From positions 1 through 64,000 of the forward strand of contig JAYQON010000003.1 in assembly GCA_038144835.1 (NCBI GenBank): DNA of 64,000 bases, given 5' to 3'. This document shows, piece by piece, positions 1 to 7,016 of this stretch; positions within the stretch are counted from its first letter, which is position 1, and every line of letters begins with the position of its first letter. This DNA comes from JALHOQ01 sp038144835 (lineage in GTDB: Bacteria; Bdellovibrionota; Bdellovibrionia; Bdellovibrionales; UBA1609). The position numbers and the translations under genes are program-made. The notes below the pieces were generated by a model that worked only from the letters and a program-made list of their open reading frames with translations, made no database searches and was not told the DNA's origin.

Positions 1-452
1 GTTTGGTTTTAGCCGACGCGCTCGACGTGGCTGTCACCAATAGGAGTAAACCGCGATGTGTGGTTGATATTGCTACTCTCACGGGCACCATAAAAGTGGC
101 TCTTGGTTCGCACGTGGCTGGATTATTTTGTAATGATATTAAGTTGGCGGGTGCGCTGTCCTCTGCATGCCAAAAGGCTGGAGATTTTGCTTGGCCAATG
201 CCATTGATCCAAAAGTATCGCAACTCGATGAACTCTCCTTTTGCGGATTTTGTAAATGCGGTGGATGGATTTGGCGGAGCAGTGACTGCGGCCTTATTTT
301 TAGAGAGGTTTGTTCGTGATGTCCCGTGGGCTCATTTTGATATTTATGCTTGGAAGGATGCGGCCGACGGGGCTTGGTTGGAAAGCGGTGGCAGTGGGCA
401 GATGGTCGCAGGTTTAGCTCACTGGTTACGCGCTCAACCTCAGGGACGGTAA
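1..452 (+). CDS. pepA: Leucyl aminopeptidase (M17), C-terminal part, cut by window start
   Basis: Cytosolic metallo-exopeptidase of family M17, which removes N-terminal residues from peptides; known members are hexamers with two metal ions. Only the last ~150 residues are here. The first two bases (gt) complete an Arg codon, so the visible part begins R-LVLADAL, the tail of the family signature NTDAEGRLVLADAL. Further on come VDIATLTG, the GGAVTAALFL helix and PWAHFDI, all typical of the catalytic domain. The usual stop is reached, so the 3' end looks intact. The last 13 bases overlap the 3' end of the convergent gene on the other strand. Identification is firm; the symbol is by family, since M17 paralogues exist. 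Confidence 0.9.
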   Translation, partial: LVLADALDVAVTNRSKPRCVVDIATLTGTIKVALGSHVAGLFCNDIKLAGALSSACQKAGDFAWPMPLIQKYRNSMNSPFADFVNAVDGFGGAVTAALFLERFVRDVPWAHFDIYAWKDAADGAWLESGGSGQMVAGLAHWLRAQPQGR

Positions 453-1840
453 CCAAAGAGTTGCCTGGACTCAATCAGCTCACGTACGATGGGAGGTACC
501 AAGGTTTTCCACTTAGCATCTCCCTTTACCAAAAGGTCATGAACATTAGAGCAGGGGATGGATGTATCGACATCCTCGCACTTTAGAATGTCGGTGATAA
601 GTCCATTTTCGGTAAGATATTTGTACAGGTGTAAAAGTTTTTGAGCCGGAAAGAAGGACTGCGATGTCTGGCAAACCTGGGCTTCTTTGTGTGGGTAAAC
701 AAAAACCCGCGTGTGCTCGTCAAAAAGTCGACTCATACCTTCAAGTATTCCGCCAGATAGGCTGGAATAAAATCTGTCGTCGAACAATTTGGGTAATAGC
801 GCGGCTCCAATCACGATGCCGATGGCCTGATCAGTGTATTGACGTAAAAAGAACTTCAGTTGGTAAAATAGTTCGAAATCAGTGACTAGAACCTCTTGTC
901 CTAACGCTGAAAGCGTGTCCACTCTATGCAGGAAGTCCTCATCATCGATATGCCCGTCTTCGAGGGCCAAACCGTTCATCGTCAGTTCACAAAGCACTTT
1001 TGGCTTTAGGCCGTGAACCAAAGGGTGGCGCTCAAATTGATTTGTCACCTTTTGCAGAACTTCTAAGTTCCAATTGGTAATTGGTCTAAAAGTACCTCTT
1101 TGCGCCAACACGGGTTGGCGAAAAAGTGCGTCACCGACGTGTAAGACGTCGCCGTCAGTGCCAAACAAAACCGCATCGGTCAGTTTTTGTTTGACCAGCG
1201 CGAGATTCAATAAGCGATTGTCGAGGTGTTGTAGATCCGGACCGGAGAAACGAATCATATTCACTTCAATTCGCTTAGTGCTCAAACTTTCTATCAGGGC
1301 GGATATTCGGGCCTCGGGTCGCTCGGGAGGGTAAAAAGCCATATGGATCAGATTGACTCCCAAAGTTCCAAGAGCTTCTTGCTGCTGCAAGCGAAACCGA
1401 TCCCAAAATCGAATGTGCATGATGATATCATTTGCCGGTCCGTCAGGCCGCAGTTGAAAGCGGATACCCATCCAACCGTGAGACTTGATATTTAGGTCGG
1501 CCTGAGAACCCGTGGCGACGGTATTGGCCAACGCGAAGAAACGCGTGTTGGGGCCACGCTTATCGCGCAGTCGCTCTTGCAGAAGAGAAAATTCATGGTC
1601 GAGCATTTTGAGTAGCCGAGATTCACAAACATAGCGACTTTCTTTGCCGTAAATTTCGTCGCTAAAGGTCATATCATAGGCGGAGATGCTTTTGGCGATC
1701 GTGTGCGAGGCTCGGCCCGCCTGAAAAAAGTGGCGTGCGACTTCTTGTCCAGCGCCAATTTCAGCGAAGGTCCCATAAATCGAGTCATCCAGGTTAATTT
1801 GCAGAGCTTTTTTGGCGGGGCTGTGATCGAGTTGTTCCAT
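440..1840 (-). CDS. Conserved protein of unknown function (466 aa)
   Basis: A cytoplasmic-looking protein with no signal peptide or membrane helix. Its N-terminal block FAEIGAGQEVARHFFQAG, followed by AKSISAYDMTFSD and IYG, is one I recognise from a widespread bacterial family of similar length that has no settled function; members carry conflicting database names that I would not trust. Other conserved-looking stretches are HGWMGIRFQ, QQEALGTLGVNLIHMAFY and IEVNMIRFSG in the middle, and ELTMNGLALEDG further on. It lies downstream of the MlaC-like gene on the same strand, probably behind a terminator. GGTGAG seven bases before the ATG may serve as ribosome binding site. It overlaps the convergent aminopeptidase gene by 13 bases. 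No function is proposed. Confidence 0.85.
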   Translation of the reverse strand: MEQLDHSPAKKALQINLDDSIYGTFAEIGAGQEVARHFFQAGRASHTIAKSISAYDMTFSDEIYGKESRYVCESRLLKMLDHEFSLLQERLRDKRGPNTRFFALANTVATGSQADLNIKSHGWMGIRFQLRPDGPANDIIMHIRFWDRFRLQQQEALGTLGVNLIHMAFYPPERPEARISALIESLSTKRIEVNMIRFSGPDLQHLDNRLLNLALVKQKLTDAVLFGTDGDVLHVGDALFRQPVLAQRGTFRPITNWNLEVLQKVTNQFERHPLVHGLKPKVLCELTMNGLALEDGHIDDEDFLHRVDTLSALGQEVLVTDFELFYQLKFFLRQYTDQAIGIVIGAALLPKLFDDRFYSSLSGGILEGMSRLFDEHTRVFVYPHKEAQVCQTSQSFFPAQKLLHLYKYLTENGLITDILKCEDVDTSIPCSNVHDLLVKGDAKWKTLVPPIVRELIESRQLFGYRP

Positions 1841-1854
1841 AGCTCACCGTAAAA

Positions 1855-1882
1855 GGACCCGCTGTTTTTGGCAAGTGGGTCC
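1855..1882 (-). terminator. Probable rho-independent terminator after the MlaC-like gene
   Basis: On the minus strand GGACCC and GGGTCC form a 6-bp stem around a 16-base loop, followed by TTTT. It sits in the 57-bp gap between the stop of the MlaC-like gene and the start of the 466-aa gene. The T run is short, so termination may be partial. Confidence 0.4.
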
Positions 1883-1897
1883 CTCAAGGTGTCGCTA

Positions 1898-2488
1898 TTA
1901 ATTGCAGCGAACCATTTTGGAATTCATCAGTTGCTCGACCAAGCGGGTGACGGGCAGAGAGTTTTGCCTATCCTGATTCCAATAGGCCATGAGATCGCGT
2001 TGAAACTCAAACTTCTTTTTGCCGATGAGGCTCACGTTGCGCCACTCCACGTCGAGTACTTTAAATGACATCCGGTTGACTGAGATCGTCAGATCGAGAT
2101 GACGGACGCGCACACGCACACCAACTTTCGAACTTCCTTTAGGTGTTTCTCCTAGCACCTCAAATTGTGTCCCTAGACCCTTAAGCGTTTGGAAAAACTC
2201 ATTCACTATGATGGATGGAACCACAGCCATGAATTGGTCTATGCCTTGGCCATCTCTTTGTAAATTTGCAAATTGCCGCCCCAGAAGTTCGTTGCCGATC
2301 GACGCGTGATCGACGCGTTCAAGCGTCAGGGCACATAGGCCGCGAACACGTTGTCCATCATGCGGAATTGTGGCGATCTGCAAGAGTTTTGCTACGGTTT
2401 CATGCACGGCGGTCATTGCAGGCGTGGTGGTGGCTTGGGCTTGAACTGCGCAAAAGGTAAAAATAAAAATCGATAGCGTTTTTTTCAT
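1898..2488 (-). CDS. MlaC/Ttg2D-like periplasmic phospholipid-binding protein
   Basis: MlaC proteins carry phospholipid between the outer-membrane and inner-membrane Mla complexes. The first ~19 residues form a signal peptide (KK, hydrophobic IFIFTF core, AQA cut site). The mature part follows the family pattern: an early helix (AVHETVAKLL), a long helical section with VVPSIIVNEFFQTL, then a beta-rich half with FEVLGE, VRVRVRHLDLTISVN and KVLDVEWRNVSLI, and the closing FQRDLMAYWNQ helix. Length (196 aa) suits the family. No mlaE/F/D partners are in the window, so it is an orphan here. It lies 113 bp downstream of fadD on the same strand. Its strong ribosome binding site (GGAGGGGGAG) lies inside a hairpin. 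The assignment rests on pattern only. Confidence 0.7.
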   Translation of the reverse strand: MKKTLSIFIFTFCAVQAQATTTPAMTAVHETVAKLLQIATIPHDGQRVRGLCALTLERVDHASIGNELLGRQFANLQRDGQGIDQFMAVVPSIIVNEFFQTLKGLGTQFEVLGETPKGSSKVGVRVRVRHLDLTISVNRMSFKVLDVEWRNVSLIGKKKFEFQRDLMAYWNQDRQNSLPVTRLVEQLMNSKMVRCN

Positions 2489-2494
2489 TACAAT

Positions 2495-2542
2495 CTCCCC
2501 CTCCTTTTAAGTCCTTTTAGGACTTAAAATTGAAAGGGGGAG
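2495..2542 (-). promoter_or_regulatory. Leader hairpin enclosing the ribosome binding site of the MlaC-like gene
   Basis: On the minus strand CTCCCCCT (from 2542) can pair with AGGGGGAG just before the start codon, and an inner AAGTCCT/AGGACTT stem closes a three-base loop. The second arm holds the purine-rich Shine-Dalgarno sequence of the gene starting at 2488, so folding would hide it. There is no T run, so it is not a typical terminator. Confidence 0.55.
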
Positions 2543-2601
2543 GCTTAGCGAATATAAAAATTTATCTCAAGACGATGTAGCGCACGGCAAGGTGCTCGGT
2601 T

Positions 2602-4269
2602 TTAGCTCGCGTTATCGCGCAACTCACGCCGTAAAATCTTACCCACATTGGTCTTGGGCAATTCCTTACGAAATTCAATGTGCTTTGGCATTTTGTAAGA
2701 TGTAAGGTTTCGCTTACAATGTTCGAGAATTTCTTCTTTGCTGAGAGAGGGATCCTTGGCGACTACAAAAATCTTTACAGCCTCGTTGGAGTGAGGGTCT
2801 GGAACTCCGACGGCAGCCACTTCCAAAACTTTCTCATTCATCATGACCACCTCTTCGATTTCATTAGGAAAAACATTGAATCCTGAGACCAGAATCATGT
2901 CCTTCTTGCGATCAACGATTTTGATAAAGCCATCGTTATCCATAACACCTATATCCCCAGTTTTGAGCCATCCGTCGTCACTAAGGATTTTGGCGGTTTC
3001 GTCAGGTCTTTGCCAGTACCCCTTCATGACCTGAGGACCGCGCACGCAGATTTCGCCAGAGTCGCCCGTCTTTACGACGTGGCCTTCATCGGAGCGCAAT
3101 TCAACCTCAGTAGAGGGAAGCGGAACTCCAATGTAGCCAACACGATCATTACCATCGATGGGGTTGCAGCAAGCGACGGGCGAGGTCTCTGTTAATCCGT
3201 AGCCTTCAACCAAAAGAGAATTAGTGGCTTTCATCCAGCGTTCGGCCACAGTCTTCTGGAGAGCCATTCCTCCGGCGACTCCGATCTTTAGTTGCGTCCA
3301 ATCGACTTTGTTAAAGTCCGGGTGATTCATCAAGGCGTTGTAAAGAGTATTTAGGCCGGGGAAGACGGTAAAGGGTGTTTTGCGCAGAGTCTTTATGAAT
3401 CCCGGAATGTCACGGGGATTGGTGATCATTAAATTGGTTCCACCATATGAGAAAAGACCAAAGCCATTCACGGTGAGAGAAAAAATATGGTACATCGGTA
3501 GAGCTAAAATAGCAGTTTCTTTTCCTTCTTCGAGTTTGGGCTTAATCCATTCTAGCATTTGCAAAACATTGGCAACGATGTTGCGGTGAGTGAGCATGGC
3601 GCCTTTAGAAACTCCCGTCGTGCCACCTGTATATTGCAGAAAAGCGATGTCTTCGGGGTTGCATTTTTCTGGCCGAAAGCTTGTTTCGGCCCCTAGATCC
3701 AAAGCTTCATGAAATGTGTAAGCGTCGGGGAGATCATAGGCGGGAACCATTTTTTTAACATATTTGACGACGCTGTTCACTAATAGGCTTTTGGGAAAGC
3801 CCAACATATCTCCGACTTCGGTGACGACGACAGTTTCGATCGATGTTTCGGGCAGAATTTCTTGTAGCATGTGGGCGGAGTTGGCCAAAATTACGATAGC
3901 TTTAGCCCCTGAGTCGCGAAATTGGTGTTTCATTTCACGGGCGGTGTATAGCGGATTTGTATTGACCACGATCAATCCGGCGCGAAGGGCAGCAAATAGT
4001 ACAATTGGATATTGCAGCAAGTTTGGCATTTGAATTGCCACCCTGTCGCCGCGTTTTAAGCCGGCTTCATTTTGCAAAAAAGAGGCAAAATCAGCAGACA
4101 GATAGTTCAAGTCTTCGTAGGTGAGGTTTGCTCCCATATTGACGTAGGCATCGCGTTCGCGAAAGCGCTGTACACTCTCTTCAAAAATATCCACCACCGA
4201 CTGATATCGGTTTGTATCGATTTCGTGCGCTACACCTGTTGGGTAGTTTTTTAACCAAGGTCTTTCCAT
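2602..4269 (-). CDS. fadD: Long-chain fatty acid-CoA ligase
   Basis: Activates free fatty acids to acyl-CoA with ATP, feeding beta-oxidation or lipid synthesis at the inner face of the membrane. All family motifs are present: the P-loop YTGGTTGVSKGAMLTH near residue 215, GYGLTETSP, the TGDIG/DNDGFIKIVDRKKD hinge, the fatty-acid signature around VSGFNVFPNEIEEVV, and a C-terminal PKTNVGKILRREL with the catalytic lysine. Length (555 aa) matches E. coli FadD. A very strong ribosome binding site (GGGAGGGGAAC) directly precedes the ATG. The gene is divergent from the QueD-like gene and is followed by the MlaC-like gene. The symbol is by family; paralogues with other chain-length preference are common. 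Confidence 0.92.
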   Translation of the reverse strand: MERPWLKNYPTGVAHEIDTNRYQSVVDIFEESVQRFRERDAYVNMGANLTYEDLNYLSADFASFLQNEAGLKRGDRVAIQMPNLLQYPIVLFAALRAGLIVVNTNPLYTAREMKHQFRDSGAKAIVILANSAHMLQEILPETSIETVVVTEVGDMLGFPKSLLVNSVVKYVKKMVPAYDLPDAYTFHEALDLGAETSFRPEKCNPEDIAFLQYTGGTTGVSKGAMLTHRNIVANVLQMLEWIKPKLEEGKETAILALPMYHIFSLTVNGFGLFSYGGTNLMITNPRDIPGFIKTLRKTPFTVFPGLNTLYNALMNHPDFNKVDWTQLKIGVAGGMALQKTVAERWMKATNSLLVEGYGLTETSPVACCNPIDGNDRVGYIGVPLPSTEVELRSDEGHVVKTGDSGEICVRGPQVMKGYWQRPDETAKILSDDGWLKTGDIGVMDNDGFIKIVDRKKDMILVSGFNVFPNEIEEVVMMNEKVLEVAAVGVPDPHSNEAVKIFVVAKDPSLSKEEILEHCKRNLTSYKMPKHIEFRKELPKTNVGKILRRELRDNAS

Positions 4270-4336
4270 GTTCCCCTCCCTTGCTAACGAAAATTGGCTT
4301 GGCTAGGCGCACTTACAAAGGCATAACCGGGCCACT

Positions 4337-4987
4337 ATGTTTGTGTTTTCTCAAATGGTTTTTGTGAGCGTTGCTCACCGGTACTGGAATAGCTTATGGA
4401 GTTCCGAGCGGAACCGCAAGGTTTACGGTAGCTTGGCTTCGGCTGAAGGTTTAGGTAGCAACCTGCGACTGGTTCTCGCAGCCAAAACCCACACAACCCA
4501 AGTGCCGGAAATTGGTCTGGCTTTGGAACGGCTAAAATCCCTAACCGATCATTGCTGCCTTTTCACGGACCGAGATGAATTTGCGCAAGTGCCCTCGACC
4601 TTAGAGAACATCACGCTGTGGATGGCTAGGTGCATACCTGGACTGAACGAAGGGCAGTGGTTTTGGCTTGATGTTTACGAGACGGAAAGACTTTTTTGTC
4701 GCTATGAATTTGAGTCTGGTCGAGTCATCTTGGGGCAAAAAATTGGAAATTTGCATTTGAGTATTCAAGGGGACGTCGACGAGGCCAGTGGCATTTTGCT
4801 ACCGCGTGATTGTGCTGCAAGTGCAGTGCGTGATGTGTTTCCCGCTTTTAGCCAGCCAGAAGCGGATACGAGTGAATGGCTACAACGGTTGTTTTGCGAG
4901 CTTTCTAAAAAGGTTCCTGGTCTTTGTGAGTTGGCTGTTGACTTGGGACGTCAAAAGACATTGCGGATTGTGCCAACTGGTCAATGA
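4337..4987 (+). CDS. Degenerate 6-pyruvoyl-tetrahydropterin synthase/QueD-family protein
   Basis: The fold pattern of QueD/PTPS enzymes is recognisable: VFVSVAHRYWN at the N-terminus (family AAHRL), SSERNRKVYG (family EENRxxFG), a beta strand LRLVLAAK, LKSLTDHCCL (family DHxxLN), STLENITLWM (family PTxENxA) and VYETERLFCRYE. However, the zinc-binding and catalytic segment, normally C-x-N-x-HGHNY, reads SLASAEGLGSN: both metal-binding histidines and the catalytic cysteine are gone, while the first His, the DH and the C-terminal Glu remain. The protein is also longer (216 aa against about 120-140), with an extra C-terminal section. It is unlikely to be an active QueD; a binding or structural role is possible. 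It stands alone, divergent from fadD, with no queuosine genes nearby. Confidence 0.6.
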   Translation: MFVFSQMVFVSVAHRYWNSLWSSERNRKVYGSLASAEGLGSNLRLVLAAKTHTTQVPEIGLALERLKSLTDHCCLFTDRDEFAQVPSTLENITLWMARCIPGLNEGQWFWLDVYETERLFCRYEFESGRVILGQKIGNLHLSIQGDVDEASGILLPRDCAASAVRDVFPAFSQPEADTSEWLQRLFCELSKKVPGLCELAVDLGRQKTLRIVPTGQ

Positions 4988-5070
4988 AGGCTTGATCGAG
5001 TCACGTCGACAGTTCGTATAATGTTTATCAGTTAAGCGGGTTATAAATAATGGGCTGTGGAGGTTGCACA

Positions 5071-5649
5071 ATGATACCGATCAGGCAAAAATCGTGTTTT
5101 CTAGCCCTGATTTTATTGGCGAACGTTCTCCTAAGATGTCGCTCCAATCCACATCAAGCGAAAAACATTGAAACTGAGATGGCTCATTCGCAGGGGCTGG
5201 GTGATGAGACTGTCGGCGTCAGGAATGGTGATTTGATCATACAGCGAAAAATTGCGGTGAATGAGGAGTTGCGAAGATTGCAATACACTGTGTATGAGCT
5301 GGAGGACCGCGTTTATGGCAATCGCCAGTATGGTTCCAAGGGTCTTTATGGTGCCCTTAAAAATTGTCGCGAGGAGTTGGTTTCCAAACGGCTTGGGGGC
5401 AACGGTAAACTCATGTGGACCGAACCCATTGAGCGAGTGACAGAAAAAGAAGACAATTTCACCATCGGTATTGACGAAAAAGATAAAATCGTTAGTGTCA
5501 GCGAAGAGTTTTTAAAAGACCGGCTTAATCGCTTTCAGAGTTACCGCAAAACTTTGCTTAAGCGCCAAACTGAATATGAAGAAAAGCTAGAAATCTGTGA
5601 TGCGGAATTAAAAGCCAAAAAGGAGGGTATGGCCAGTGCAACTCCGTAA
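5071..5649 (+). CDS. Exported coiled-coil protein of unknown function
   Basis: Start chosen at 5071 because GGAGG lies seven bases before this ATG; the ATG at 5050 lacks a good site. The N-terminus IPIRQK followed by the hydrophobic FLALILLANVLL is a signal peptide. Cys19 (LLRC) follows the hydrophobic stretch but the box is not canonical, so a lipoprotein is possible, not certain. The mature part is highly charged and predicted helical, with heptad-like runs (NEELRRLQYTVYELEDR, RKTLLKRQTEYEEKLE). It overlaps the next gene, for a YceI protein, by 14 bases, implying translational coupling, and gpmA follows closely. I do not recognise the family. Confidence 0.7.
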   Translation: MIPIRQKSCFLALILLANVLLRCRSNPHQAKNIETEMAHSQGLGDETVGVRNGDLIIQRKIAVNEELRRLQYTVYELEDRVYGNRQYGSKGLYGALKNCREELVSKRLGGNGKLMWTEPIERVTEKEDNFTIGIDEKDKIVSVSEEFLKDRLNRFQSYRKTLLKRQTEYEEKLEICDAELKAKKEGMASATP

Positions 5650-6250
5650 TCTGATATTGATGATTTTGTTTGTCGCGGGATCAGGTGTTTGGGCTGAGAT
5701 TTTTTCAGAAGGTGCCCACTGTGTAGCTTATAAAGTTCAAAAGACGGTTTTTTTTCTGAGTGACCGAATAGTTATTGGCAAAAATTGTGACATCTCCGCA
5801 CAAGTTTTGCCTGAAGTGGGAGGGCTTTATCACATTGAGGTCAATGTTCCCGTGCGAAGCTTTCGCAGTGGTGAAGCTGAGCGTGATAAAGATGTTATGG
5901 TCATTCTGAAGTCAGATGAACGGCCCGAACTCACCTTTAGGTCGAAAGCTTTGACGGCTGAGGAATGGCGCCGTTTGTTCGCTAAAGATCAGTTCGATCT
6001 TGAGGGTGAATTGATTATTGGTAAAAATTCGTTTCCTCTGAAGATGGTCACGCGCTATAGCGAAAAATCGGAAAACGCAGAAGTGAACGGTATGGTGCAA
6101 GTGAGATTTGCGGATTTTGGCATAAAGCCACCCAAGGTCGCTGGGGGGTTTATTGCCAAGTCCAAGCCTGACCTTGAGCTTCATTTTCGTTTGCAAAGTC
6201 AACGGGTGCTTGGTGCCGATTCCATTCGGCCGATTGTTATTCAAAAGTAA
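5636..6250 (+). CDS. YceI-like periplasmic protein
   Basis: GTG start with AGGAGGG eight bases upstream, inside the end of the preceding gene. Residues 1-20 are a signal peptide ending VWA. The body resembles the YceI lipocalin-like beta barrel, whose known members bind long isoprenoid lipids in the periplasm: VNVPVRSFRSGEAERDKDVM matches the family's VPVxSFxSGxxxRDxxM, followed by PELTFRSKAL and a beta strand ending FPLKMVTRY. The C-terminal third is less typical. It sits between a coiled-coil exported protein and gpmA, 13 bases before the latter. Ligand unknown. Confidence 0.65.
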   Translation: MQLRNLILMILFVAGSGVWAEIFSEGAHCVAYKVQKTVFFLSDRIVIGKNCDISAQVLPEVGGLYHIEVNVPVRSFRSGEAERDKDVMVILKSDERPELTFRSKALTAEEWRRLFAKDQFDLEGELIIGKNSFPLKMVTRYSEKSENAEVNGMVQVRFADFGIKPPKVAGGFIAKSKPDLELHFRLQSQRVLGADSIRPIVIQK

Positions 6251-6263
6251 AAGTGAGAAATTT

Positions 6264-7016
6264 ATGCGTTTAGTTGTTCTTCGGCATGGTGAAAGTCAAT
6301 GGAATAAAGAGAATCGATTTACCGGTTGGGTGGATGTCGATCTTAGTTCTAAAGGTCGAGAGGAAGCTCGTGCAGCAGGCAATCTGTTGAAGCAAGAAGG
6401 TTTAGAATTCGATTTGGTGTACACATCGGTGCTTAAACGCGCCATTCGTACCCTGTGGATTGCACTTGAAGAAATGGATGCGATGTTTTTGCCGGTAACT
6501 ACGTCATGGCGTCTGAACGAGCGCCATTATGGAGCCTTGCAAGGCTTAAATAAGGCGGAAACTGCAGCAAAGTATGGCGATGAACAAGTTAAAATTTGGC
6601 GACGCAGTTATGACACGGAACCACCACCACTTGCCGACATAGAATGGGAGAAGCAGAGGCAAGAACCACGCTTTAAAAGCATTAATCCTTGGGAGTTTCC
6701 GCGTGGCGAATCTCTCAAAACTACCTTAGACAGATTGTTGCCGTTCTGGGAGAAAAACATTTCACAACAACTGCTTATGAATAAACAAATTTTAATTGTC
6801 GCGCATGGCAATTCACTGCGTGCATTAATGCAACATCTTGAAAGGCTCACGCCTGATCAAATTATGGAAGTCAATATTCCGACGGGCATACCACTTGTCT
6901 ATGACCTCGATGATCAATTGCAAGTCACGGGCAAGCGCTATCTTGGCGACATGGAATCGTTAGCGAAGGCTCAGGCCGCCGTGGCGGCGCAAGGTCAATC
7001 TAAAAAAGCTACCTAA
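6264..7016 (+). CDS. gpmA: 2,3-bisphosphoglycerate-dependent phosphoglycerate mutase
   Basis: Glycolytic and gluconeogenic enzyme interconverting 3- and 2-phosphoglycerate. The frame is open further upstream (to 6153), but ATG 6264 gives 250 aa, the exact usual length, and starts MRLVVLRHGESQWN, containing the phospho-accepting histidine. Other signatures are YTSVLKRAIRT, RLNERHYGALQGLNKAETA, and the second catalytic histidine in IVAHGNSLRALM. The C-terminus is Ala/Gln-rich. It is probably translated from the same transcript as the YceI-like gene. The last eight bases overlap the end of the convergent peptide-binding protein gene. Confidence 0.95.
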   Translation: MRLVVLRHGESQWNKENRFTGWVDVDLSSKGREEARAAGNLLKQEGLEFDLVYTSVLKRAIRTLWIALEEMDAMFLPVTTSWRLNERHYGALQGLNKAETAAKYGDEQVKIWRRSYDTEPPPLADIEWEKQRQEPRFKSINPWEFPRGESLKTTLDRLLPFWEKNISQQLLMNKQILIVAHGNSLRALMQHLERLTPDQIMEVNIPTGIPLVYDLDDQLQVTGKRYLGDMESLAKAQAAVAAQGQSKKAT

